Positions 45,481 through 59,520 are shown, counted from the first letter of the stretch. The stretch is DNA of 64,000 bases from Embiotoca jacksoni (GCA_022577435.1 JAKOON010000006.1:10910001-10974000), one strand, 5' to 3'. The notes: generated from the sequence alone by a model not told the origin. Numbers and translations are program-made.

Positions 45481-48400
45481 TGTTAATGCAAAAAATATGA
45501 GTTACAGCCAATTAAAAGAACAGATAATGTTAGAAATGTATGCAGACGTGTACAGTTGTGTTTGTACTACACTTGGTGTCTGCACACTTCAGCCTGTTTA
45601 CATTTACATCACACCTGCCTCGACTCCTGCAGACGTAGATGGACCACAACATTTACCTTCCCCTGACCCTCGCAATGCTAATACTACGAAAAGTATGAAT
45701 TTACTTGCACACTAAAATGCAACATCCTATAAAAGAATTTTCAGAAGTATAGCTTTTCAAATTTATTATTGAATTGTAATGTCAAAGTTGACGTACAAAA
45801 TTTATTTTTAAGGCTTATGTAGGCAATAAAAATGTATAAATGTTTTCAGGTATGTAATTTGCCTTTAGCGGTTTTGGCGACGCCGCAACAAACGATACGC
45901 ATGAATTGTTCGTATTTTTCCATGACTGCCTCATTTGCCGTGCGCATGTTCAGAGTTTTTGTTCTACTTCATCAGCCCCGCTTAATTACCGAGAGTTTCT
46001 TCTTCTCTCTGACTGTCTCGGTATGAACTCTGCTACCGTCTGGGTCAATTTACACGATGCTGCCGAAGCTCAGTCTTGTGCCTATTCCAGCAGATCGTTG
46101 TAAATCGGTGAGACCAAGATTGCACATAAAGGCAGAGGCATACAGAGGATGTTTCTGGAAATACATTTCCATCAGAGGCCTCTACTGAGGGACTAGTTAT
46201 AATGGGTCCAAATCTAGTTACTTGGAACAACCTTGTCAAGCCCATGTAGTCATAAAACCCACAGATTTAAGAGAAGAAGAGACTCAATTACGCCGTTAAC
46301 TCAGGCTCAACAAATGCCATCCAACTTGTAAAACGCCTCGGACAGAGCTCACAAGAAGCATGTCCTTAGCTTCACCTTTAAGATCAGGGCGGTTGTTTGC
46401 ACTACATGTCCAACATCAAACTCACTTGGTTTTGTATTGATCAGTAGATGCATCTTCTGCTCAGTGCTTCACTCTAATGACTGTCCTTCGCTGTGGTAGA
46501 CTTGTGTGCAAGCTTTATCTGCACAGTTTTCACTGCACCTCATCTTCATTTCTGTTTTGAAGGCGTTCCATACAGAACTTTTTGATGGTGGTTGTCATCT
46601 TTATATGTTCCTCCTGTCCACACTGCAGCATCTCTCACAGCGCCACACAGTTTTACCAGCAAACCTCTGGTAGCAACAAGTTCTTCTTCTCATCTGCTTT
46701 TAAAGGCAGCTGACAAACCGGTACTAGGAGCATTAGTGCTATCTTCTGTCGGGAGTAACTCATTAAAACCAGGCGCCGGTAACAAAAGTCACATACTCTA
46801 ATCCATTTTTATTTATATATATATATTTTAACGACTATTGGAAAATCATGTCGCATCTCTACTTTCCAGTACCAGTATTGTATTACCTTAGAAGAATTAA
46901 ATTTAGCAGGTTTCAGTGCAGTGCCATGGGTTTTCTTACTTCCAGAGTCCTCTCCACATTTCTAAGTCAACATTTTCTGGCCTCTGCAGTGCAGCCTGAT
47001 CAAACTCTCTGATGAATGATTCTGGACCAGCAACGGTCCTGAGTGTAAAGTGATCCGCCATGTTGGCCTTCTATTATCTTTCCCTCCCCTCCTCTACCCT
47101 CTCCCACTATCTCTCACCTCCTCCTGTCCTGGCTATGCACCAGCTGCTGCCCTCTTCCTCTTCCTCTTCCTCCTCCCCCTCCCCCTCCTCCTTCCACAGC
47201 CTTCCTCCTGTAGTCGGCTGGTTGGCTCTCCAGAGCCGTCCTCCACCGGGGATAATTAGAAGGAAGACTTTTCCTTTCAAGTGATGCTGTTGCCGTTAAT
47301 CGGCCTAAAGCCAACACTTGTCGGCTAAACATGGTGAATTTACTAAGAAATTTCACAGTTATTGGTGTCCTACAACAACCTGGTCTGTCATTGAGTGCTG
47401 CTGGTGGTTTGATAGATTTCCACAGTCTAGAATCATTTAATACGTGCTGCTGGGCCATCACCCTCTACAGGTAATAAATAAATCAGTGTATAGTTTTGTA
47501 GGAAACCAGTTAAAAAGTGTTTGTTTTTGTCATTTTTGTTTTGAGTCAATAAAGTAAATCCTTTGCCAGCTCCTCCGTAGCAGTACAGAGGATCTTTATC
47601 AAAGTTTGTGGTGAATGAGGTGGGTGTGTCTGTGTGCTTTTCTTTCTTCTTTTTTTTTTTTTTTATTTGCGTCATACGCAAAGAGAGTGGCTTGTAAGAT
47701 ATAAATAGGTTTTGGGAGTTATTAAAGTCTCCCCACACGCAATCCCTGTCATTACAATTGGCTGGAGATCATGTTGCACTGATAACATTTGGCTCACTGG
47801 GAGTTTCACCAGCTCTGGCACAAAAGTCGAGCGTGAATGGGTGGATGGTTAGATAGCTGGGTGGAGCTGCCGTCAAGTCACTTAGAATTAAATCAGTTCC
47901 AGATAAAAAGACCTTATTATTTATTCACCATTAGTATTGCATCAATAACTTTATTATTATACTGGATGGGTTGGGCAATAAACTATTCAAGCCTTTTGGA
48001 TCCCTGAACATATTTGTAAAAAGCCACAGTGGAAAATAATGGTATCCTTTTCTGAAACAATTAATCCGTAACGTTTCCATAACAGATCTAACCTTCGTTG
48101 CCACTTGTTTGTTTATGATGTCATTGCATGCTGTTTTTTTGGAGTTTGGACAGTTTGGAATTCTGGCACCTGTTGCTTCTGGTAACTTGTGAGGATCGTT
48201 TTTATGATTTCGGCCATTTTATAGACTAAACAATTGACCAGGAAAATATTTGATACATCAGTTAATATGAACAAAAATCCATAGTTTTTGGCCTGGTCCT
48301 TTTTTGTTAGCAAGAAACATTCAATTTTACAGTAAAACCTTGCTAAACAGGAAGCTTAGTGTGGATAGATACCAGTAATAGATGCATCTCTTACTGACCG

Positions 48401-48874
48401 GTACTTTGTTGTTGTTTTTCTTCTAAAATATACCATATTGGCCCAAATATTAGCGTGTTGTTTTTCTGTAATTCAATTATATTTAAAGACTAGAAATTTA
48501 TATTATTTATTGATCTCAACAGGTATTCTTCTTAATTGAAAAGTCTGTCTTCTAAGGTGATTACTTTTCACATGATGGGCTTGTGGCAGCTTTATTGATG
48601 CTCCGCCAGCAAACACCCTCAAATCTGTTCAATGTGTCTGTTAGAGTTCATCAGTCTTTAAAATGATTCGTTCGCCCAATGTAACCTTCAAGGGTTGTTG
48701 ATGGCTCGTTTGTATTTTGGTGCCCCGTAGGAAATAAATTCCTGACGAGGGAAAACAAATCAAAAGCGTGTCATACTGCAGAATCAAGTGTGAAACTGGC
48801 CACAGATGAGGAACTCGAAAAGATAAATCTGTAAAATTATGACTTTTAAGACAAAATCATTTTCGACCAGGACC

Positions 48875-48880
<6 letters not shown>

Positions 48881-48913
<33 letters not shown>
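48881..48913. repeat. (GA)n microsatellite
   Basis: GA dinucleotide run of about 16 units. Confidence 0.95.
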
Positions 48914-48915
<2 letters not shown>

Positions 48916-51049
48916 TGTTTCTGGCTTCTTTGAACAGAACGTTTGCATATGAAACAAAGTACTGCGTTATGGTTTCCTCGTGGAGCTTTACCGGCTTACA
49001 GTGTAAATAAAAGAACAATATAAAACCACAGCAAGATCACACAAACCCTGGGACTTTTCTACTGTGTCTATTTTGAATTTGTCAATAGTTAACCACCACC
49101 TTTAGTTTATGTCTGGAGTCGACCTCTTTGCAGCCAGAGCGCAGATCACTTCACTTATTTAATGCTCGGTTGGGAAGACATCTGGCTTTCATTCAGCTCC
49201 GGATTTGAATGTCAGCAAGCCTCAACACAGAGGGAAGGTTTGACAAACAGACAGCTGAGGGGAAGCGGGAGACAGGTGTTTGCGGCTGGGCTGTCATAGA
49301 AACAGCTGGCAACAGGATGAGGTCATCGTTTTCCTGCCCAATGATTTACATATTTCCACATTTCCACCCACACATACAGCAAGATGATGTCTAATTTAGC
49401 AAGATCTCCATATTTGTAGTTAAAGGGTCCTTTAGTGTGAATGTAACACATAAGAGGACATGATGACAGAACACTCTCCTCACTTTTTTACATATCACCA
49501 TTTGTTTTGGGAGCCTTAATGAGAGTGCTCTCTCGGAGGACAATTAACTGTAGGCTGTAAAATTATATTTGGCTATGTAATTAGAGATTGGATTAAAATG
49601 CTTTTTGCCTTCACACTTGATTAAGTTGGTTACTCAATCACTATCCCCAAATACTTTATATAACCGGATTCACACCCACCCAAACAGGAACTGTAACCCT
49701 TCTTTATTTTAATTTCAGCTTCTCTTTTCTCAGCCTCAGTAACGCACTCATCTAGCTGGAGGTTTATCCATGTCTCAAGAAATGTGGTGCTCTCATCCAC
49801 ATCTAAATATGTCTACTCTTAACTCTCTTAAAATCTGGCCAAATCTCCCCAGCTATTGTGTCTAACTCCATATAAGCTGGTGCAAAGCTGAACGCTTTCA
49901 ACAATATTAAACAGATTAAAACAAAAATTATGTAACAAGTTAATCTTAATATGAAAACAGCTGCTTGTTTATTGCACCTAAAACTGCTCTTGAATTAAGT
50001 TACCTACTAGATAAAAAAAAAAAAAGTTCCAATTAATTTACTAATGTGTTTTTTTTTTTCCTCCTGTGAACACAGACATTAAAATGCAAGTTAGTAGTCG
50101 TTTGGTACCTCTCTGAAATACAAAACATCTCTTAAATGCCATTATTATCACTGTTGTTGCACCTTTTTATACCTACTTTTATCTAGAGACTAAAAAAAAT
50201 GTAGATATTGTCACATGGAAAAACCTTGTTTAATCAATTTTGTTAAATTTTCTGATTTATTACGCAAGCCTATCTACAGTATTTAAAAAGACAACTAACT
50301 TTTATTACATAATGAAAAGTCATAATCTCGTGTCGGTAATGTCTCTCCAACAGGGACCACATAATCACCTTTAGTGAGCTGAACTTGTCTCTGCAGGTCG
50401 AGTAAACACACACACACACACACACAGACCTGCCGCACTGGTCTCTGCCGCTGCTCCCACACCTGAGGCCAACTGTCATAACCGTTGAAGCTGTCACACT
50501 CACAGACTAATGCCAGTGAATCCCCCGGGTTCCCTTGTGGCACATTAACATGCACTTCCACCGTCCTCTTTTCTCTGTTATATTCACCACGTACAGCCAG
50601 CTACCCACATGCTCGCACAGCTTTTACACACACACACGCGCGCGCACGCACAATGTGGGTGAGAGACACTGTGTGGCTTGCGGGTGTGACTTGCTCGCAG
50701 TCAGCAGGCTCGTCACGGCTCTCTGCTGAAAGAACATCACAGACGAGCAGTTTTCTGAAGAATTAAAAGTCATTGTGTCTGTTGGTTTTTCTATTCATCT
50801 TGACATGAGATATTAAAATCGGGCAGAGCCAGCCGTTCAGTCATATTTACATGTTGAATTAAAATGCATTGGGTTGAATATTTTGTCATCAGTTTTCATT
50901 GGAGCACTTCAAAGCACATCTGCACAGACTTGAGATTTTAGTCACGCTGATCCAGACTAAAAGAATGTAAGCAACTATTAGATACATAATCATGAATTTT
51001 TATACAGCAAAGATAATTAATTATTATTATTTAATTGCATTTTTTTTTT

Positions 51050-51420
51050 TTAATGAAATGCTTCAACCGTTGGACCGATTGCCATTTGGTTGAAACATTA
51101 ATTTTCCCCTCAGGATGACTTGTGACTTCTAATGAACCATGATCAAATACCAGCAGAGCAAATTACACTATTATCAGTCTCAGCTGCACTTTATGGTACT
51201 AATTATCAAACCATAGCGTGCTAAACTAATGTGAAACATATTACACAATGTACATGGCTTGCTAAATACAACCATGTCTGCATTGTCATTGTGAACATGA
51301 TAGCATGATGTGGTTAGCATTTAGCTCAAAGTCCTGCTGTACATAAATCTGAAAGTAGCTATGGCCTCACACTAGGATCTCTGTGAGGCCATAGCTACTT
51401 CCGGTTTTGTTATGATTGTG
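51050..51420 (+). repeat. Interspersed repeat with internal hairpin
   Basis: Carries words typical of a very common teleost repeat known from memory: ACCGATTGCCATTTGGTTG, CCCCTCAGGATGA, GCATTTAGCTCAAAG. It ends in a perfect 19-bp inverted repeat (51353-51371 and 51382-51400). A second, partly overlapping copy of the family is at about 59095-59290. Confidence 0.55.
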
Positions 51421-51505
51421 TGACCTAATAGCCAAGTGGTTAAGGTGTATAGCACATGTGTGGAAATGTCATCAGTAGTCCCTGTTTGATTCCTGGTTGG
51501 CTGGA
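51420..51505 (+). repeat. tRNA-derived SINE head
   Basis: A box A-like TAGCCAAGTGG (51429-51439) and a box B-like GTTTGATTCC (51484-51493) are spaced as in a tRNA gene, but the arms do not pair well. The same box B variant as at 40689-40698 suggests the same SINE family. It begins directly after the hairpin-ended repeat. Confidence 0.65.
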
Positions 51506-52487
51506 CTTTTACAACTCCCCGTTGCTTTCTGCCTCGACAATACCTGTCTTTATTATTATACGAAAATAATGTAGGTTTCTAAGGCCCTTACACACACTCG
51601 CTCGCAAACTGTTCTGTACTTCCACGTACTGTTTGAACATGCATAAGAAAGACAAAGTGACAAAATCATTCATATTCAGTTTATTATTTGAACTGATTTC
51701 ATCCCTCTTTTTTATTTTCCAAATATCTATGATCCAGATGAATGTAAATGCAGCTTGCATGCTGTTGTTTGAAAGAGCTGTGAACCCACAGCCTCCTTTG
51801 TCTCCTCTGAGGGATTCATCCTCCCTCCCTGACTATCACGCTCACTCCTGCTCTCCATCACAAACACAGTGTGACTTGCTTTTGTCGCCGGACTGCAGCA
51901 TGTCCGGAGGACAATTTAGAAGCGTGTTTCTAAGAAAGACTCCATTGTGAAACCTTTTGGGCGGAAACATGTCGGGGAGAAGATTCAGATTCTCAAAAAT
52001 GGTTAAAAAAAAAACACAAAAAAAAAAACGTAGAGTGAACAAAAATAAAACTTCTGCACCTCCTTAATGGGGAAAAGGCTTTTCATGTTTGGGAGGTTGA
52101 TTGAACGTGCAGGCCTGCACATTGTGTATGTCAGACTGGTTTACAGCAGCAGTCAAATGTGCTCCCAATGAACTCTTCTCCACCCATGAACACGAGCTCT
52201 CTCTCTCCTTCCTCCTCCTCCCTTGCCTGTGTGTCTGATGTCTGAGTATTTGGCAGCGAGTCCGGCCTCCCAGCATGCTCTCACATGCTCTTTTATCCAG
52301 CACTCGCCTCTGGCTCTGGGGGTCGACTGTCCTCCCTTCCTCCTCCACCTGCTTCTTTATCACTTTTTGGCTGACCGTCTCTCTTCCTCCCTCCCTCTTG
52401 TGTCTTGCTCTCTGGCTGTCCACCTCCTTCAGTCTGTCTGCCTCTCTGTCAGCTCACAGTCTTTCTTGGCTTCTGTCTGTCTCTGGA

Positions 52488-52506
52488 GGGGGGGGGGGGG
52501 GGGGGG
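52488..52506. repeat. G homopolymer run
   Basis: Nineteen consecutive G in a pyrimidine-rich context; a run of this kind may be uncertain in assembly. Confidence 0.9.
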
Positions 52507-53461
52507 TCTGTCTCTTTTCTCCTCCCCTGCAGACTCATCCCTCCCTCTGCTCGCAGAGAAAGAGATGAAAAGAAGTTCACCAAGGGGGCTGGAAATGAAA
52601 TGGGCACAACTTCCCTCCAAAAAAAAGTCTGTTGTCATATCGTTAGTGGGAGGAGCACAGGGAGTTCAGTGAGGAAAGGAATTAAGTTTTGTGCTTTCTA
52701 TGTCTTTGTAAAATTATTTTGGAGTATCAATTTGTCAGTCAACAGAAAAGGATTTTAAGTAAAATTGTAGTCCCTTTCAAGTAAATGTTTTCTGGTTTCA
52801 ACTTATCAGATATAAAGAGCTGATGCTTTTCTTTTCCTTTCATAATTGTAAATGGGATATAATTCAGTTTGTCAGACAGAACAAGACATATGATGACTTC
52901 ATCTTGGGCTGCCTATATTATAAAACATACTTTGCACTATTTTCTGACAGCACAAATAGTAGAATTTGTTTACGAAAAGTAATTGGCTGATTAATCGATT
53001 AATAAAAAATAATAGTTGCAGCTTTGTTGCTGCTAATAACAAACTCGGTGGGGTCCGTGTCAGATTTCTGCTGTTTGAATATGAAGGCATATTACCATCT
53101 CATTTTTATTATCACTGTAAGTCAAGTTAAAGAAAAGACATAATGAGATGCAAATGTGCCCAGAGCGAAGTGAACTGACACAGCACGGGTTCAAAGTGCT
53201 TCAATTTGAACAACGGGGCTTTGTGAATCAACTTCATAATGGGGGGGAGGGGGATTCAGGGAAGGGAACAGGAGTGGCGTTTTTATAGCTAATGTCAGTG
53301 TATCAGATAGTCCGGTGTTTAGAAATGCTCGTATGATGCAAGATAAAAAAAAAACAAGTGGCGCACCTGAACAAACCTGTCGAGCGACGTTGCCTCACCT
53401 CTACCTGCCACTCTACCAGTGTTCTTATTGACTGGTGTTACTATGCCTGGGTGTTGTTCAT

Positions 53462-53700
53462 ACATTTTTGAGACAGTACCTTAAGCTCCATACTGTTTTC
53501 CCGAACTACATTTACCAATTTTTGAAAATTCATTTTTAGAAAAAGAAAATACACAGTATGGTACAGATGCAGAAGACTTCTTAATACAGTTTAGAAGGGG
53601 AGAGTTTAACGAAGGTTATTTACTGTAGCTATAATTTACTGAATGCCTCAGCTGGCTGTCCTTGCTTTTCTTCTATCTATAAAGATATAAGGTTTTTCCC
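53462..53700 (+). repeat. Interspersed repeat, copy 1
   Basis: Shares order and words with 59290-59520: ACAGTACC/GATACCTTGA, a run around AAAATCCATTTT, CACAGTATGGTACA versus CACATTGCGGTACA, and GGGGAGAG. Diverged and non-coding. Confidence 0.4.
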
Positions 53701-53988
53701 CTAACAACACCTCCATTTAAAAAAAAAAAAAAAAAAAAAAAAGCTTCAGTCTAGTCCATCTGTTCTTTCATATAATATAAATCAGTGGAGATTAATTAGG
53801 TGGAGATGTACGTGCAGTGAAACAAGTTGTAGCCTGGTGACTTTATGGCTTTCCTGGCTCTCAAGGTCTCTCCCTCTTTCTGCGACACCTCTCCCTTCCC
53901 TCGCTCCTCCCCTTCTTTCCTGCCAGGTTGGCTGCTGTCACCACTCGGGCATCTCAGGAATGCCTGCAGATGTTTTCTTCGACTCGGC

Positions 53989-53992
<4 letters not shown>

Positions 53993-54028
<36 letters not shown>
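53993..54028. repeat. (CA)n microsatellite
   Basis: CA dinucleotide run of about 18 units. Confidence 0.95.
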
Positions 54029-54030
<2 letters not shown>

Positions 54031-56438
54031 CACACAGTCTCTTGGACACATTTCCTTTCCATGTGCTCATAAAGTGCGAGGCAGACATTGTTTTGACTTC
54101 AGGTGGAAGTCTGTATCTAACCTACCCTATCCTACCCTTGTTACGTGAACAAAGCCAGGAGCAGCTCGTGTCCTCTCCTGTTTTCGTGCTTTTTAATGCG
54201 GCGCGACAAACCAAACTGACATCAGATCAGTGCCTCACAGCTAGTCAGCCATGCAGACCCATTTCCATCCACTTTAGCACACTCACACACAGGAAGGAAA
54301 TGTTTGCAACTCTGCAGGGTTGTGTCATGAAGCTCATGTAGGCAGATACCCCAGACCTGTCAGAGCAATTACCCAGATATCTCTGCTGCTTTTCCACACA
54401 GACACTCACACAGTTCATGCAGACTGTTCTGCACCAGGCAGCTGATTTGAACTTCTTTGAAACATTTGTTATCATCTCGATCTGCATGACATTCAGTATT
54501 TCTCTTTTTCAACCACAAAGTTATTTTGGCCTGCAAGAGGCCATCAGCCATGTATAATGTCGGAAGGTTGGAAGGTCTCAGTAGTTTCGATTCCTGATCT
54601 GTAAATATATGAATACACTTCTGTCAAGGTTGGTGTGTTTTCTTCATTCCTGTATTTTATAAGCTTTTCCTCTAAAAATCAGCCTGCCGGGGCTAATTGA
54701 ACCTTTTAAAAACACACCTATTTTTGAAGGCCTCTGCTCGAAAATAACATACCCTTAATAAAAAGAGTATATCTCTGCAACCACAAGGTCTATTTGAATA
54801 ATGTTGGTGTAATAATAAAGGGAACACTTGTGAGATTTGTTCAGATGTGTAAATATCAGTATATATGTCCATATTTTAATAATGGCTTTGCTAAGTCTTC
54901 TCCTTGGCCCCCAATTGGGGGCCTCTAAGGCTTAAAAGGTTAAACAAAAGTGCAAATAGGGCTAACAACCCAGTGAAATATAAAGGCAGACTTATCTTGA
55001 ACTAAATAAAAAAGGGTGCGTCATGGGAAATGTATGTCCTTCAAAATAAAAGTGCAGCAGCAAATTCTGTGGACTTCAAAAATAAAAGTTTGACTTTTGC
55101 GCACACATCCATGACACTCAAAAGTGTGTCTCAATGGCCTCGCGACCCACTTTGAGAACTACGGATGAGGCTCTGTGCACTTCCCCTGCATTGCTTGTTG
55201 TGTTTTTTGACCATAAGACAACATTGTAATTTAAAGGCTTTGTACAGCCTTGGTAAAACACAGGTAGTTTTAATTGTTCTGACTAGTTAGACCGTTTCTC
55301 ATGACTATGTCAATTTAGTTTAAATTGAGTTGAGACAAATTACAGGATTTACCAGTCTGCTGTTCATAGATACAGTTAAAGTGATTAGATTTACTAAATA
55401 TATACATAATATTACAAAAATTACATGTCTGTATTGACAGGTTGATGGAAAGTCATGGCTGCTTTTCTTTTCTTTGGGTGTTCAGAACTGGTTTTATGAG
55501 AAGCGGGCTGTTTCAGAGAAATGGAGGCTGTATGCTCAGTCAGTCTTGTCACGCTGTCATATGGCCAAATATTCCTCTGTTCACATTCCCACCTGGATTC
55601 TTAAAATTCTTTTGTCAGTGTTCCCTGAATCAGCTGAATCAAATCACTTCCTTTCTAAGCTCCTCCCACAGCGTGAAGGGAGGGCTTTTTTTGTGTGTGT
55701 TGTGGCCAAAGAATGATTGACGGTTGTCAGTCATCCTTACTGACTAAGCAGGGATTGGAAAATGTTTGACAGGTGTCGGGAACAGACGGTGATTAATGAG
55801 GGTCCTGCTGTGCTGATGAGGACGATTCACGTGGCTGGTGTGAATGTAAGCCTCTGTCTGTTTATTCTGGAGAGAAAGGAGCGGCGGTGTTGCCGTTTGT
55901 TACTTTTTGCCTCCCTTTCTCTCCTTCTTGCGCTCTGTTCCAGGAACTGTTCAGTAGTTACGCGGTCACGTCACCCTGGACCTGCACAGACTGTGTTTAC
56001 ATTCCCACCTTGAGATGTTTGTCATTGAAACATCTACTTCTGTTTACTGAAGCCTTTTATGATTGACTCAGCTGTCATCTTCCTCTCTAAACACTTCCAG
56101 CTCCCTGCTGGCTTTCAGCTATTTTACTTTAAACATTAGTTTTCACCTGTTGCTTCTCTTCCTGCTAAGGCCTGCAAATAACCATTCTTTTTTTTTTTTG
56201 GGCTATGAATTGTCAGAAGAAAAAAAAAAAATGTGTCCGGAAGTCAATCGTGACATCTGCAAATATCTTGTTTTACTCGACCAATAGACAAAACTCGAAA
56301 AAAAAAAAAAATTTTATCAGATAATGGACAAAATCTCACCATGAAGAGCCTGAAACTAGCAAATATTTATTTCTTAGATAGGAAGTTTTTTTTTAGAGCA
56401 CAAAAATTAATTCTTCAATGGAGGTGAACCTTGAGTAA

Positions 56439-56474
<36 letters not shown>

Positions 56475-59094
56475 TAGAAGTTAGCAAGGGTAGCCAAATA
56501 TTATTTTTGTTTTTACTTCCTGTTTTCAAAAAATGTACAAGGCTGGCTGGGATTGTTTTAGGGTTAGAAGACTGATTGATTGTAGTCATATCAAATGGAT
56601 CCCGCCCAAACCCAGTGACACACAGTACCATTATAGAAAATGATAAATATTTTGTCTGAAATGTTTTGCAGCTGCCGTTGGACATGTGACATTTCTGTCG
56701 TGGCTTTGTTTGCGTCTGCTGCAGTGTGTGAGCGATAATCCAGGTGAGAGGCAAACACGCTGCCCAAAGGTTTGCTTAACAAAACAGCAGCTTACTGGCA
56801 CGACAGGGAAGTAAGGAAATGAGATAAGGAAATATTGTGAAACAGCCTCCACATTTTCTCCCCTGAGGCCTTTCATCCAAGGAGGAGTTTATGTTCTCCT
56901 CTTACCCTTCATCTCGGCTGCATTGTCCAGTACTGAGCAATACCTGAGGCACATTGTCTCTCACTGAGTTTGTTTATTCTGAGATTGTTTGCGAACTCCA
57001 GCAGAGAGGTTTTTAAGCCAACAGGTTGAGGGAGCTAGACGGAGTGAAAGCTGGCTAGAGGGAATGTGGGTACAGAAGGAGAGTGAGGGAGCAATATGGG
57101 ACATTGTTCAAAGGAGTAACAAAGAAAAAGTCTCCCTCCAGTCTACAATGCAAACTGAAACACAAACACACTTTTGATGTAAGACAACACGTTGGCACAC
57201 ATCATTGCCAGTTAGGATACGCCACCTCTCAGAAAAGGCTGTATCTGCTGCTGGACCATGACCTCCTTCTCTGTTCATATCATGTGTGCATGTGTCTGTT
57301 AATTCAGCAGGTGGGTGGTGCACTTCAGTCCCATTTGTATTTGTTGCAAGTTTCCTGTAAGATGAATGAGTTTTCAGCAGTCATTATTTGAAAGATTGGT
57401 TGCAGCACAGAGAGTAAAGTTTCCTCCACAACTGCTAAAGGGGAAGTGGCCTGTAGGGGGTGAAAACAATGGCTGTCAAGTTGACCAAGTCCCTGGAAAG
57501 CATGTCATTAAAATGACAAACCGAGCTTGCGTAACAGAAGAGTTTTCTGCTGTGACGTCCAAGTCTTTTCATTTTGTTCATTTTGAGGGTGAAGCTGGAG
57601 ACACTTGAGATTGAGGTGCAGAAAGGACACACTGGATGTAGAGCCACACAGGCGAGGAGACGGAGGAGGCCAAGATAAATGGCCTACCAGAGGATCTCGG
57701 AATGCATTCAGGCTCATAGCGGGTCAGCCATATATTCTGGAGCTAACCCCCTACGAGTCTTAACAGTGATCATACTATTTAAAAAAAAAATCTATTCTAA
57801 AGCGGAGAAGGAGGCAATTAAGTCATTTAAAAGCCAGGTGTAAAGTGCAAAGAGAAGAGGCGCTGAAGGAGATGAGAGTGACGGGGAGCAGAGAAGGAAG
57901 ATGGAGAAGAAAGGAGAACGGAGTGAGTTGATGTTGGTCGGCCTGGTGGTCGTCAACATGACCACACGGACTAAAGGAGAAACACTGAGTGTTTCGAGTA
58001 TCATGTGGGTTTGTAAGTGGTGGATCAGGTCCCGATTAATGCCTTTGTCTTCTACTATTGTCATCTTTTCTACTCATACTTCCTACAAGCATCTCCTCCT
58101 ACATCTGGTCAGGTATATCTGGTGGAGCTTAGCAATGAGGCAAATATGAAGAAATCCGTCAGTAACCACTTCTCTTTATCGTTAATGAGCTGTTTTGGTG
58201 AACACTTGACTGGCACAGTTGTTGCACGTTGTAGTTACAGAGTGTTTGCTGAGTCATTGCTGTTCTCTGCCCCGTTCTGACTGCTTCAGCCCCATTTCTC
58301 TCCTCCCTCTCTTCCTGTCCCCACGCCGCTCCCTCTTTGTTTGCCTCGTCTGTCTGTCTGTCCCTCTAAAACCGTCGCTAACCACTTCTCCGTCTGTCTT
58401 TTTCATGAGTGCGACTGGACAAATTAGCTGTCGTTTTTGCCAGATTGTATTTTCTCCCATCTCTGGGACAGATGGTCCCTCTGCTCATGATTGCTCCATC
58501 TACAATGCCAGTCAAAGACTTTTACTGTACCCTCAAAAATAATGTGTTCCTGAATTCATGTTTTGATGACTTCTCATCCAACTTCTTTGTATTTTCCCAA
58601 CACATAAAAGCCGCCAGCATGCAGCCAACCTTCCCCTCCATGGGAACAGTAAATGCTTTGTTTGGTTTTTATTTCCATCTTTGTCCATGTCGACAGTCTA
58701 TTTCTGGGCATCATACGCCGTCCGCTTACTCGCCTCACTCCCACTCCTCGCCTCTCTACCGTGCAGTCAGTCAGTTTGTCAAGAATAGGAAATGGTATTT
58801 CCTGCAGGTTCATTTTTTTTCAGCAGGACAATACAAATTGGCCCATGTGGTAGTCGAAGATGTCTGCAGGAAATTACATGCAAGTTCCTCTAAATCCATT
58901 ACAGAAAGCCACTGCAGACTCATGCTTCTGTTCTAGGTTGTGTGTCTGTGTCTGTGTGTGTGTCAGAGAAAGCTGATCGGTTCAGCAAACCTCATCTACA
59001 GTGCATGGAGCGTTAGTCCAGGCAGCAGCATGGCTGAGGGGGGCAGTTCTGGTTTCTGGTCAGTCGGTCGTTTCAGCTCCATCAGTTTGGTCCA

Positions 59095-59290
59095 AAGTTG
59101 AACATCTCAACAACTATGAGCTGACTGACTTTGGTGACTTTTTCATCTGGTGACATCGTCAGATCAAAATTTTATTTTTATCTTTGGTTTTTCGACCAAA
59201 TGCCTGCAAGGTAAATGACATTCCCGTCATCCTCAGCTGTGTGTGAAGTGCTAATTAGCACACGTTAGCATAACACGCTAACCTAAGGAG
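59095..59290 (+). repeat. Interspersed repeat, related to 51050-51420
   Basis: Contains ATCTCAACAACTATGAGCTG, GACCAAATGCCTGCAAGGTA, CATCCTCAGCTGTG and a run of GCTAATTAGC/GTTAGCAT words. These fit the 5' part of the same teleost repeat family, from memory. Confidence 0.55.
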
Positions 59291-59520
59291 GGCTGAGTAT
59301 TGTTCAAAAACACGTTATGCCGATACCTTGACTTTAAAACCTTTAATATTTCAATACCAATTTTACAAAATCCATTTTAAGAAAATGTAAATTACACATT
59401 GCGGTACAAATTCTTAATCTTCATGGATTTGAGAGGGAGAGAGTGTAACAGGTTGTTTTCTGTTGCCACAATTAACAGATGTTGCCCAAACCCCTCATGT
59501 TATCTTGGATGCTAGCTGGC
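59290..59520 (+). repeat. Interspersed repeat, copy 2
   Basis: Begins GGGCTGAGTATTGTTC and carries CGATACCTTGACT, ACAAAATCCATTTTAAG and TTGCGGTACAAATTC. Related to 53462-53700. It abuts the preceding repeat. Confidence 0.45.

Noticed and set aside
51421..51505. Possible functional tRNA gene
   Set aside because: Box A and box B are present, but the acceptor and other stems do not pair and box B is the diverged GTTTGATTCC; a SINE head fits better.
52223..52758. Overlapping open frames of 97-149 codons on the plus strand
   Set aside because: Driven by a CT-rich stretch and a 19-base G run; the composition is low in complexity and the three frames are equally open.
55442..55720. Two overlapping 80-92-codon frames considered as pkn1 exon 2
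   Set aside because: The peptides show no HR1-type coiled coil and no acceptor in phase 0 lies at a suitable place.
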